This document shows, one piece after another, positions 35,696-43,150 of a stretch of 64,000 nt of DNA. Numbering within the stretch: the stretch's first letter is position 1; each line of letters opens with the position of its first letter. The notes under the pieces are model-generated. The model did not search any database. It saw only the letters and a program-made list of their open reading frames with translations, and had not been told where the DNA came from. A program made the position numbers and the translations under genes. Source of the stretch: Paracoccus versutus (lineage in GTDB: Bacteria; Pseudomonadota; Alphaproteobacteria; Rhodobacterales; Rhodobacteraceae); contig NZ_JRKO01000015.1 in the NCBI RefSeq assembly GCF_000763885.1, positions 1 to 64,000 of the forward strand. Direction: 5' to 3'.

Positions 35696-36697
35696 TCAGT
35701 GGGTGGCGGAGCGGGTCAGTTCGACCGCCTGCTCGTAAAGATCCTGCCGCACGAACGAGCCGAAGTCGGGCACCTCGGGGATCTTGCCCGCCGCCTTCAT
35801 CGCCTCGGCGACCGGAATGAGTTCGGCCACCATCTCGTCGGTCACGGCGCGATCCACGCTGATCCGGGTAAAGGCCGTCTCGAGCGCTGCGGCCGGCACC
35901 GCGATCCCGCCCTTGGCGATCTGTTCGGCGGCGAGTTTCCCGGCCTCGGCCGGATCGGCCTCGATGAAGCGCGCCGCGTCGATGGTCGAGGCCAGGAACT
36001 TGACGATGGTCTCGGGATTGGCGTCGGTGAAGCTGCGGCTGGCGAGCAGGAAGTTCGGGCTTTCGTTCACGCCCTTGAGCGAGACGAGCCGTTTGACGTT
36101 GCCCATCTCCTCGGCGATGGCCACGAAGGGTTCCCACATCACCGCGCCGTCCACGAGCTTTTGCTCGACCGCGGCGCGCAGGTCGTCGATCTTCATGTTG
36201 ACGATCTGGAAGTCGGCCTCGCTCATCCCCTGCTGCTGGAGATAGACGAGGAACGTGCCGTAGGTTCCGGTTCCCGTGACGACGCCGAGCTTGCGGCCCT
36301 TGAGATCCTGGATGCTGCCGATGTCGGAATCGGCCCGCACCACCACGCTGTAGCGGTCGCCGCCCGATTGCTGGGTGCCTATGATGTAGAAGCTTTCGGG
36401 CTGCTGGGCCGCAAGCGTCACCAGCCGCCCCGAGCCGCCATTCGCCACGGCGACCCGACCGGCGAGAAAGGCTTTCAGCATGTCTCCGCCCGAGGAGAAC
36501 TGCGTGGCCTTGACCTCGAGCCCATAGGGCTGGCCCCAGTCGCGGGCGATATAGACCTCGTCGGGCGGCACCTGCTGGACGCCGACCTCCAGCGTCTCGG
36601 CCTGTGCCGTTCCGGCGCCACCCGCCGCGAGGCAGGCCAGCATAAGCCCGCCCAGCATCCGCCGGATGCGGTGCAATCCGTCTTTCGCATTTCCCAT
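35696..36697 (-). CDS. ABC substrate-binding protein (SsuA/NMT1-like)
   Basis: A 333-residue periplasmic protein. The ATG at complement 36695-36697 with GGAGGAGAG upstream gives a signal peptide (GGLMLACLAAGGAGTAQA). The binding-domain pattern (GGSGRLVTLAAQQ, DLKGRKLGVVTGTGTYGTFLVYL, KLVDGAVMWEPFVAIAEE) is that of SsuA/TauA/NMT1 proteins, which bind sulfonates, nitrate or pyrimidine-like ligands. The neighbouring ComA-like and TcuA-like genes suggest a sulfonated or tricarboxylate substrate. Confidence 0.88.
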   Translation of the reverse strand: MGNAKDGLHRIRRMLGGLMLACLAAGGAGTAQAETLEVGVQQVPPDEVYIARDWGQPYGLEVKATQFSSGGDMLKAFLAGRVAVANGGSGRLVTLAAQQPESFYIIGTQQSGGDRYSVVVRADSDIGSIQDLKGRKLGVVTGTGTYGTFLVYLQQQGMSEADFQIVNMKIDDLRAAVEQKLVDGAVMWEPFVAIAEEMGNVKRLVSLKGVNESPNFLLASRSFTDANPETIVKFLASTIDAARFIEADPAEAGKLAAEQIAKGGIAVPAAALETAFTRISVDRAVTDEMVAELIPVAEAMKAAGKIPEVPDFGSFVRQDLYEQAVELTRSATH

Positions 36698-36738
36698 GAT
36701 CTCTCCTCCCGTTTTTATGTCGCGCAGCCCGCCCCTCG

Positions 36739-38280
36739 TCAGGCGGCCTGCAGGCTCAGCGCATGTTGGCCGGCATGCTCTCCCGCCAGCTTGCCGAAGA
36801 CCGCCCCCGAGGTGAGGCCGGTGCCGCCCGGATAGTTGTGATAGAAGATGCCGCCCACCATCTCGCCGGCGGAATAGAGGCCGGGGATCGGCCTTCCGGC
36901 CCGGTCCATCACCTCGCCCCGCTCGGAAACCTTGACACCGCCGAAGGTGAAGGTCACGCCGCATGTGACGGCATAGGCCTCGAAGGGGGCCTGGTCGATG
37001 GTGTTGGCCCAGTTGGATTTCGGCACGGCCAGCCCGTCCGTCCCGCGCCCGTCCTTGACCGTGGGATTGAACGGGACCGAGGTGCGGACCGCCGCATTGT
37101 AGGCGCGCACCGTTTCGAGAAAGCGGCGCGGATCGACACCGTCGAGCTTCCCGGCCAGTTCCTCGAGCGAGTTGGCAGTCACCTTGGTCACTTCGCGGAT
37201 CCGGTATTCGTCGCGCAGCATCGGCACCACCTTCGCGTCGAATACCTGCCAGGCGAACATGCCGGGCTGGCGCAAGACCTCGTGCCCGTATTTCGCATAG
37301 GTGTAGTTGCGGAAGTCCGCCCCCTCGTCCACGAACCGCTCGCCATTCGCGTTCACCATGATGCCGAAGGGATAGCTGTGCTTCTGGTAGTTGTCCCCGA
37401 CGGCCAGGTCGCCGTAGGGGGGCGCGTCGCGGTCCCAGCCCACGGCATGGGCGCCCGACCAGTGGCCGCAGGGCATGGCCCCGGCCTCCAGCGCCATCCT
37501 GATGCCGTCGCCCATGTTGAAGCGGGTGCCGCGGACCTTGGCCAGATCCCAGTCCGGCCCGAGGTAGCGGGCGCGCATCTCGGCATTGCTTTCGAAGCCG
37601 CCGCAGGCCAGCACGACCGAGCGCGCCCGGATCGACCGCCGCCCGGTCGCCGTGCGCACCACGACACCCTTCACCCCGCCGTCGTCGCGCACCAGGTCGA
37701 CGGCCGGCGTGGAATAGCGGATCTCGATCCCGCCCTTGCGGCAGGCCGCGTGCAGCATCTCGACCAGTCCCGGACCGCCGCCCCAGACCTCGCAGGCCAG
37801 CCCGCCCCAGAAGCGGAACCTTCCGTCCACCTTGAACGCCTGACGCCCGAAGCTGAGCTGGAAGCGGACGCCCTGCTCGCGCATCCAGCGCAGCGTGGGC
37901 AAGCTGTTGAGCACCAGGATCTCGACCAGTTCGGGGTCCGTGCGGAACTGGGTCATCCGAAACATGTCGTCGAAAAAGGCGCTGGCGCCGTAGCTGCCGA
38001 AATCGGTGATCGCCACCAGATCGTCGGGCACGTCGGGAACCAGCTGGCGCAGATCGTCGATCCCGTCATAGACGACGCGCATCGCGCCGGCCGTATAGGT
38101 GGAATTGCCGCCGGCCTCGGCCTCGGGGGCGGCTTCCAGCATCAGCACGGTCCGGGCGCCGGCCTCGCGTGCGGCCAGCGCGGCACAGGACGCGGCATTG
38201 CCCGCTCCGACCACGATCACGTCGAAATCGGGCGCTTTTTCGTCGTCGGGTGCCGCGTGCAGGGGCGGGGCATAGGTCAT
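36739..38280 (-). CDS. FAD-dependent tricarballylate dehydrogenase-like protein (TcuA-like)
   Basis: A 513-residue flavoprotein. VIVVGAGNAASCAALAAREAG binds FAD, GGNSTYTAGAMRVVYDG is the TcuA-style block near the substrate site, and the late SAGEMVGGIFYHNYPGGTGL is the second FAD motif. Characterised TcuA oxidises tricarballylate to cis-aconitate, but the family also includes urocanate- and fumarate-reductase-like enzymes. No TcuB partner is next to it. The stop of the ComA-like gene overlaps this ATG (38277-38280), so the two are coupled. Confidence 0.82.
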   Translation of the reverse strand: MTYAPPLHAAPDDEKAPDFDVIVVGAGNAASCAALAAREAGARTVLMLEAAPEAEAGGNSTYTAGAMRVVYDGIDDLRQLVPDVPDDLVAITDFGSYGASAFFDDMFRMTQFRTDPELVEILVLNSLPTLRWMREQGVRFQLSFGRQAFKVDGRFRFWGGLACEVWGGGPGLVEMLHAACRKGGIEIRYSTPAVDLVRDDGGVKGVVVRTATGRRSIRARSVVLACGGFESNAEMRARYLGPDWDLAKVRGTRFNMGDGIRMALEAGAMPCGHWSGAHAVGWDRDAPPYGDLAVGDNYQKHSYPFGIMVNANGERFVDEGADFRNYTYAKYGHEVLRQPGMFAWQVFDAKVVPMLRDEYRIREVTKVTANSLEELAGKLDGVDPRRFLETVRAYNAAVRTSVPFNPTVKDGRGTDGLAVPKSNWANTIDQAPFEAYAVTCGVTFTFGGVKVSERGEVMDRAGRPIPGLYSAGEMVGGIFYHNYPGGTGLTSGAVFGKLAGEHAGQHALSLQAA

Positions 38281-39062
38281 GCGGGGACTTCCTCTTCAGA
38301 GAACATCGAATAATCCACACCGCGCCCGATGCCGCGCCGCAGCCCCTCGAGCCGCAGTGCCTGCCCAGGGGCGATATTGGCAAGGCTGACATTGGCGCCG
38401 AACCGGCGGATCAGGTCGGCGTGCTGCGCGGGAAAGCGCAGCGGATCGGCTTCGATCAGGATGTCGGCGAACCACGGCTCGCGCGCAAGGCGGTCGAGGA
38501 TGCCCGCATCGCTCCTGGTCGCCAGCTCGATCTCGGACTGCTCGACGATGACGTGATGCGCGCCCTTGTCGCGCACGGCGCCGATGATCCCGGCCAGGCG
38601 GTCGATATCCAGCGACTCGTCGGGCGTCTTGCGGCCGAATTCGTAGATCACGTCAAAGCCGCGGTCGCGGAACCAGCCGATCCAGCGGTCGCGCTCGGCC
38701 GGGTCGAGCCGGATGTAGTTTTCCGAGATCTCGAGCCCCTGGATGCCGAGCCCGCGGAGCAGGGGGACCAACGCCTCCACCTCGCCCTGGCGATGGGCCC
38801 ATTCGAAGAGGATGCCGCCCGAGAAGGTCGCGACGCCGGCCGCGCCATAGGCCGCGACGATCCGGGCCAGCGGCTCCTGCGGCATGAGCAGGGCGTTCAT
38901 CGCATAGATCTTGGCGAAGTCGATATAGGGTCCGGCGATCGCCAGCAGATCCTCGACGCCCTGCACCCCGGTCCAGCCTGCGCTGTCGGGGCCGAAATCG
39001 ATCACGGCGGTCAGCCCGCCGCCCGGCCCGCCCATGTCGCGCGGAGGAAGGCTGAGCGTCAT
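38277..39062 (-). CDS. ComA-like phosphosulfolactate synthase homologue
   Basis: A 261-residue TIM-barrel protein resembling (2R)-phospho-3-sulfolactate synthase, which joins sulfite to phosphoenolpyruvate. The family order is visible: VIDFGPDSAGW, DFAKIYAMNALLM (Lys on a strand end), GVATFSGGILFEWA, LGIQGLEISENYIRL, DVIYEFGRKTP and HHVIVEQSEIEL. ComA is known from coenzyme M synthesis in archaea and sulfolactate formation in Bacillus, so it is unexpected as the first gene of a catabolic operon here. It could work in reverse or on a carboxylate analogue. Confidence 0.72.
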   Translation of the reverse strand: MTLSLPPRDMGGPGGGLTAVIDFGPDSAGWTGVQGVEDLLAIAGPYIDFAKIYAMNALLMPQEPLARIVAAYGAAGVATFSGGILFEWAHRQGEVEALVPLLRGLGIQGLEISENYIRLDPAERDRWIGWFRDRGFDVIYEFGRKTPDESLDIDRLAGIIGAVRDKGAHHVIVEQSEIELATRSDAGILDRLAREPWFADILIEADPLRFPAQHADLIRRFGANVSLANIAPGQALRLEGLRRGIGRGVDYSMFSEEEVPA

Positions 39063-39149
39063 CGGCCGGCCCCGGCTTGCGGGTGGCCGGCGCGGCGGGA
39101 TGGTCGGCCAAGGAGCAGCCAGGATCGCATGATTCCCTCCATGCTTGAA

Positions 39150-39197
39150 ATAGTAGCTGTTGCTAATACTATATGCAGCCTTCTATTATCCCAACAA
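39150..39197 (-). promoter_or_regulatory. Operon II promoter with overlapping dyad (site C)
   Basis: On the minus strand: -35 TTGTTG (complement 39192-39197), 18-bp spacer, -10 TATAGT (complement 39168-39173). A dyad, ATAGTAG-N9-ATACTAT (39150-39172, 6 of 7 arm positions), covers the -10 and the likely start point, as expected for a repressor site. TAGTAGCT is shared with site A. The ComA-like ATG is ~90 bp downstream. Confidence 0.55.
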
Positions 39198-39574
39198 GAA
39201 AGATCCTTTTCTTGGCAATGGCTTAGCTGGAAGCGGCATGCCGTGCCGGAGGGAACAAGTCCGCGCTACACGCCGTGAAACCAAGATTTCGAGGCTGCTT
39301 CGATAGTTTGCAGGGGTCCGTTCCCCCTTGGCCAGCCTGCCGCAGGCCGAGGGGCTGCTTGCCGGCCAGGACCGTGATGCGGGTTGGTCCCGCGACGCCC
39401 TGGAAAGGCGAGGGGATCAACCCACCGCCTGCCGCCGCCACATGGCGGGATCTTGCGCTGCCGCGGACATCCTTCCGCCGTCGCCCCCTCTGCCGGATCG
39501 GCTGCGCCAAGCGCTCCTGGGGCGCGCAAAAACCAAGATCGCATTACAGCAGTTGAGCAGCTTTGACATGAAAA
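39198..39574. other. Gene-free stretch with a 10-bp direct repeat at its ends
   Basis: No supported gene between the operon II promoter and the AbrB-family gene. AAACCAAGAT occurs at 39278-39287 and again at 39530-39539, enclosing ~240 bp of GC-rich, Pro/Arg-type sequence. No matching terminal inverted repeats were found inside, so an insertion flanked by a target duplication is only a possibility. Confidence 0.3.
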
Positions 39575-39593
39575 ATTGTCGACAGTCGCCATT
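39575..39593 (+). promoter_or_regulatory. GntR-type operator candidate, copy 1
   Basis: ATTGTCGACAGTCGCCATT, 66 bp before the AbrB-family ATG. It matches the site at 41571-41589 at 16 of 19 positions, and TTGTCGACAG is identical. The style fits FCD-type GntR operators, and a GntR/FCD gene lies in the same cluster (46143). Confidence 0.55.
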
Positions 39594-39658
39594 TCTGGTT
39601 GCCGCATGGGTATTTTCGGCTTAGCTGGATCAAGAACACAACCATCGACGGGTAAGGA

Positions 39659-40741
39659 ATGCGCACGTCTGTCCTTGCGCCTTGCGTTCTCATCATCGCG
39701 GGACTTGCGGGATGGACTGCCTCGGCGCTGAAGTTGCCGCTTGCCTGGGTGCTTGCGCCGATGCTGGTGGTGGCGCTTGCCTCGATGGCGGGCCTGCGGA
39801 TGCCAGAGATCCGCATGGGGCGGAAAATCGGACAGCTGATCGTCGGCTCGGCCATCGGCCTGACCATGACGCCGCAAGCGGCAGGGATGCTGGTCGCATG
39901 GTCGCCTCTCATGGTGCTGACCGCCTTTGTCGCGATCGGCGTCACCGGGCTGCTGACGGTGCCCTTTGCCCGGCTGTCGGGGCAGGATACGGCTACCGCC
40001 TTCTTCTCGCTGACACCGGGGGGGCTTTCGGAAATGGCCCATGTCGGGGCAGCCGAAGGCGCAAGGACCGAGGTGGTCGCCTTGGCCCAGGCGGTGCGCG
40101 TCGCCGTTCTGGTGACGGTTCTGCCGCTTCTTCTGCGCAGTTTCGGTGAGGACGGCGGCCTTCTGTCGCAGGAAGGTCGTCTGGATCTGCCGGTATTCGT
40201 CTATGCGGGGGTGCTGCTGGCCTGTCTTCTTTCGATCCGGCTGGTGCGCTATATCGGGGCCAACAATCCCTGGATGATCGGCGCGCTGCTGGCGGCGGCG
40301 CTTCTGGCCGGGTCGGGCTTGGTGTCGGGGCGCACGCCCTGGATGCCCTTTGCCCTTGGCCAGTATCTGATCGGCATTTCCATCGGCGCCCGGTTTGAAC
40401 GCGAACGGATGAAAGGCATCCTGCGGATACTGGGCCTTGCCATGGCAATGGTGCTGGTCCTGTCGCTTGTGCTGGCGGGCTATGCCTGGCTGTTGTCGCG
40501 GATCAGCGGACAGGGGCTTTCCACGACGATCTTGCTGACCTCGCCGGGGGGAATGGCCGAAATGGCGCTGACTGCAACCGCTTTGCATCTGAATGTGATG
40601 CTGGTCACGGGCTTCCATTTCGCCCGGTCCTTTATCGTCAATGCCTATGTGTCGAACTTCTATCGCCTGTTCCTGCGGCTCGGGGTCTTCGGACATATGG
40701 AGCAGCTGCTGAGCAGGTTGGCGGGGGAGAAGCGCCGTTGA
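39659..40741 (+). CDS. AbrB-family membrane protein (PF05145-like, putative ammonia monooxygenase-annotated family)
   Basis: A 360-residue membrane protein with ~10 helices arranged as two similar halves. Each half has a family motif: LTPGGLSEMAHVGAAEGA in the first and TSPGGMAEMALTATAL in the second. Despite names such as AbrB or AmoA given to relatives, this is neither the DNA-binding AbrB nor a true monooxygenase; a transport role is likely. It opens the plus-strand cluster under a GntR-type site and is followed closely by the SDR gene. Confidence 0.8.
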   Translation: MRTSVLAPCVLIIAGLAGWTASALKLPLAWVLAPMLVVALASMAGLRMPEIRMGRKIGQLIVGSAIGLTMTPQAAGMLVAWSPLMVLTAFVAIGVTGLLTVPFARLSGQDTATAFFSLTPGGLSEMAHVGAAEGARTEVVALAQAVRVAVLVTVLPLLLRSFGEDGGLLSQEGRLDLPVFVYAGVLLACLLSIRLVRYIGANNPWMIGALLAAALLAGSGLVSGRTPWMPFALGQYLIGISIGARFERERMKGILRILGLAMAMVLVLSLVLAGYAWLLSRISGQGLSTTILLTSPGGMAEMALTATALHLNVMLVTGFHFARSFIVNAYVSNFYRLFLRLGVFGHMEQLLSRLAGEKRR

Positions 40742-40773
40742 TCGGCGCCGGTCATCTGAGGAGGAGAAGAAGG

Positions 40774-41547
40774 ATGGAGACGAATGGCACCGCGGGCCGG
40801 ATGCTGTCCGGGCAGGTCGCGCTGGTGACTGGCGGGGTGCGGCGCATCGGACGTTCGATCGCGCTCGCCCTTGCGGGTGCGGGGGCGGATGTGGTGATCA
40901 ATGCCCGCAGTTCGGCCGAAGAGGCCGAGACGGTTTGCCGCGAGATCGAGGCCATGGGCGTGCGCGCGATGGTGCATCTGGCGGATGTGACGGATGACGA
41001 TCAGGTCGCGCGAATGCGGCGGAAGGTGCTGGAGCGCTTCGGCCGCCTGGACATCCTGGTCAACAATGCGGCAATCCGGCAAGAGGCGGCGCTGACCGAG
41101 ATGAGCCTTGCCGAGTGGCGCGGCGTGCTTTCGGTGATCCTGGACGGGGCTTTCCTGACCAGCCGGGCGTTTCTTCCGGCGATGGCAGGGCAGGGTTATG
41201 GCCGGATCATCAATATCGGCGGGGTCAGTTCCCATACCGGCGCCAGCCGGCGTGCCCATGTCGCTGCGGCCAAGGCCGGGATCGAAGGCTTCACCCGTGC
41301 GCTTGCCGTGGAATTCGCGAATTGCGGCGTTACCGCGAATTGCGTGGTGCCCGGCAAGATCGGCGGCAAGCGTTCGGCCACCTCGGGCGAATCGTTCAGC
41401 CTGCATGGCCATGAAGCCCGCCCCATCGTCGGCCGCGAGGGGCGGCCGGAGGATGTCGCCGCCATGGTCCTGACGCTCTGCGGCCCCGCGGGAGGGTTCA
41501 TCACCGGGCAGTCTCTGCACGTGAACGGTGGTTTGTTCTTGACATGA
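40774..41547 (+). CDS. Short-chain dehydrogenase/reductase lacking the catalytic Tyr
   Basis: A 257-residue SDR starting at the ATG at 40774 behind GGAGGAGAAGAAGG. The cofactor motif ALVTGGVRRIGRSIA and NNAA are present (its N-terminal RxxS/R suggests NADP). In the active site the Ser region (GGVSSHTG) and the Lys (AAAKAG) are present, but the residue four before Lys is Val (AHVAAAK) instead of Tyr. It may use other groups or be a non-canonical SDR. The last bases overlap a frame start at 41544; tctC's real start is 41628. Confidence 0.85.
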   Translation: METNGTAGRMLSGQVALVTGGVRRIGRSIALALAGAGADVVINARSSAEEAETVCREIEAMGVRAMVHLADVTDDDQVARMRRKVLERFGRLDILVNNAAIRQEAALTEMSLAEWRGVLSVILDGAFLTSRAFLPAMAGQGYGRIINIGGVSSHTGASRRAHVAAAKAGIEGFTRALAVEFANCGVTANCVVPGKIGGKRSATSGESFSLHGHEARPIVGREGRPEDVAAMVLTLCGPAGGFITGQSLHVNGGLFLT

Positions 41548-41570
41548 GCGAGCGTTCTCGCAATCTTGAA

Positions 41571-41589
41571 ATTGTCGACAGGCGACAAT
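41571..41589 (+). promoter_or_regulatory. GntR-type operator candidate, copy 2
   Basis: ATTGTCG-ACAGG-CGACAAT is a perfect 7-bp inverted repeat, 38 bp before the tctC ATG and just after the SDR stop. It is the better of the two copies (the other is at 39575). It suggests a second, internally regulated promoter for the TTT genes. Confidence 0.62.
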
Positions 41590-41627
41590 CGACTATCGGG
41601 GCGCAGGGAGACGCCCAGGGAGGAAAT

Positions 41628-42590
41628 ATGAAGCATCATGGAATCCGGGGGCTGCTGGGTGCGGCCGCCGTCGCCGCATCTCTTGTGGCTGCACCGCCGG
41701 TGCTGGCGGACTATCCCGTCCAGACCGTCCGCCTGATCACCCATTCCAGCCCCGGCGGCGGAATGGATGTTTTCCTGCGCAAGATCGGCCAGCATCTCGG
41801 CCCGATCATGGGCGTTCATTTCGTCGTCGAGAGCGTGACCGGCAGCGGCGGCGCCGCGGCCATGGCCGCCGTGGCGAACGGGCCAAAGGACGGCAGCGTC
41901 TTCTATGGCTCGACGCCGACCCATATCATCACGTCGCTGCTCAGCAATCCGTCTGTGACCTATGAAGAGATGGAGCCGGTGGTCAATCTCTTCAACGATC
42001 CGCAGACGGTCTACGTGCTGACCGAAAGCCCCTATCAGACGCTGGGTGATGTCGTGGCCGCCGCAAAGGAAAACCCGTCCAGCATCGTGGTCTCGGTCTC
42101 CACCCCCGGTTCGCTCGACCGTCAGGTGATGGAGGAATTCCAGACCCTCACCGATAGCTCGATGATCGTGCTGACCCACGACGGCGGCGGCGATGCGATC
42201 CTCAGCGTGCTGAACGGCACCGCCCAGGTCGGCGTCAGCGAGATTGCGGAACTGCGCGGCCAGATGGAGGCGGGAAAGGTGCGCATCATCGCCACCTATA
42301 CCGACGAGCGCGTGCCGGGAATCGGCGATGTGCCCACCGCCAAGGAGCAGGGCTATGACCTGGTGATCTCGAAGTTCCGCGGCATCGCGGGGGCGAAAGA
42401 CCTGCCCCCCGAGGTGATCGCCGCTTGGGAGGAAGGCGTGGCAAAGCTGATGGAGGATCCCGAGTTCCGCGCCTGGTATGAGGCCGAGGGCCTGCAGAAC
42501 GCCTATCAGACCCAGGCCGAGGCGGTTGCCGCGCGCGAGGCGTTCGTGACCTCGCTGCAGGCGTTCTTCGAAAAATTCGACATCAACTGA
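41628..42590 (+). CDS. tctC: TTT-family solute-binding protein (TctC-like), second system
   Basis: A 320-residue binding protein from the ATG at 41628, preceded by GGAGGAAAT. The signal peptide is AAAVAASLVAAPPVLA. Bug-family blocks: VRLITHSSPGGGMDVFLRKI, VESVTGSGGAAAMAAVA, VPTAKEQGYDLVISKFRGI. It lacks the usual VxNxxGAGG wording, so its ligand may differ from that of the first system. tctB and tctA follow. Confidence 0.9.
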   Translation: MKHHGIRGLLGAAAVAASLVAAPPVLADYPVQTVRLITHSSPGGGMDVFLRKIGQHLGPIMGVHFVVESVTGSGGAAAMAAVANGPKDGSVFYGSTPTHIITSLLSNPSVTYEEMEPVVNLFNDPQTVYVLTESPYQTLGDVVAAAKENPSSIVVSVSTPGSLDRQVMEEFQTLTDSSMIVLTHDGGGDAILSVLNGTAQVGVSEIAELRGQMEAGKVRIIATYTDERVPGIGDVPTAKEQGYDLVISKFRGIAGAKDLPPEVIAAWEEGVAKLMEDPEFRAWYEAEGLQNAYQTQAEAVAAREAFVTSLQAFFEKFDIN

Positions 42591-42607
42591 CGGCGGAGGG
42601 GAACGAC

Positions 42608-43111
42608 ATGCGCAAGGCGACGCTGGCCGTATCGGCAGCCCTGTTCGTTCTGGCGGTGGCCTATTGGCTTGCGGCCGATGCCATTCCCGCAAGCCGTCTT
42701 GCGGGGCAGGTGGGGGCCGATGGCCTGCCGAAGCTGCTCGGCCTCGCGCTCGGGGTGCTCTCGCTGCTTCTGGCGGGGCAGACCCTGTTCGAGATGCGCC
42801 GCGCCGCCGCCGCAGGCGGGGGGGATGACCAGGACAAGGGCGAAGATCGGCTGCCGGGCTCGTGGCGCGAGCATCTGCGCGCGCTCGGCCTGATCGGGAT
42901 CGGGGTGGGCTATCTTCTCGTGCTGCCCCATCTGGGCTACATGGTCTCGGCCGGATTGCTGTTGGCGGCGGTTGCGACCTATGCCGGGTTGAAGCCTTCG
43001 CCGGCCACCCTGCTTTTCGCGGCTGGCGGCGGCATCCTCTTCTATCTGATCTTCGTGAAGATCCTGCAGATTCCGCTGCCGGCGGGATTCTGGCCTGGGC
43101 TGCTGCGCTGA
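42608..43111 (+). CDS. tctB: TTT small membrane subunit (TctB-like), second system
   Basis: A 167-residue protein with four hydrophobic helices (AALFVLAVAYWLAADA, LALGVLSLLLAG, LIGIGVGYLLVLPHLGY, and the C-terminal LLFAAGGGILFYLIFV) in the TctB layout. GGAGGGGA stands 6 bp before the ATG. It lies 17 bp after tctC and 39 bp before tctA, in the reverse gene order compared with operon I (C-B-A versus B-A-C). Confidence 0.87.
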   Translation: MRKATLAVSAALFVLAVAYWLAADAIPASRLAGQVGADGLPKLLGLALGVLSLLLAGQTLFEMRRAAAAGGGDDQDKGEDRLPGSWREHLRALGLIGIGVGYLLVLPHLGYMVSAGLLLAAVATYAGLKPSPATLLFAAGGGILFYLIFVKILQIPLPAGFWPGLLR

Positions 43112-43150
43112 ACGCAGCCCTCCTCTCCACCGTGTGATCGGAAACGTATA

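Noticed and set aside
39223..39510. Minus-strand frame between the ComA-like and AbrB-family genes
   Set aside because: Arg/Gly/Pro-rich with no family and no ribosome site; it spans a promoter region.
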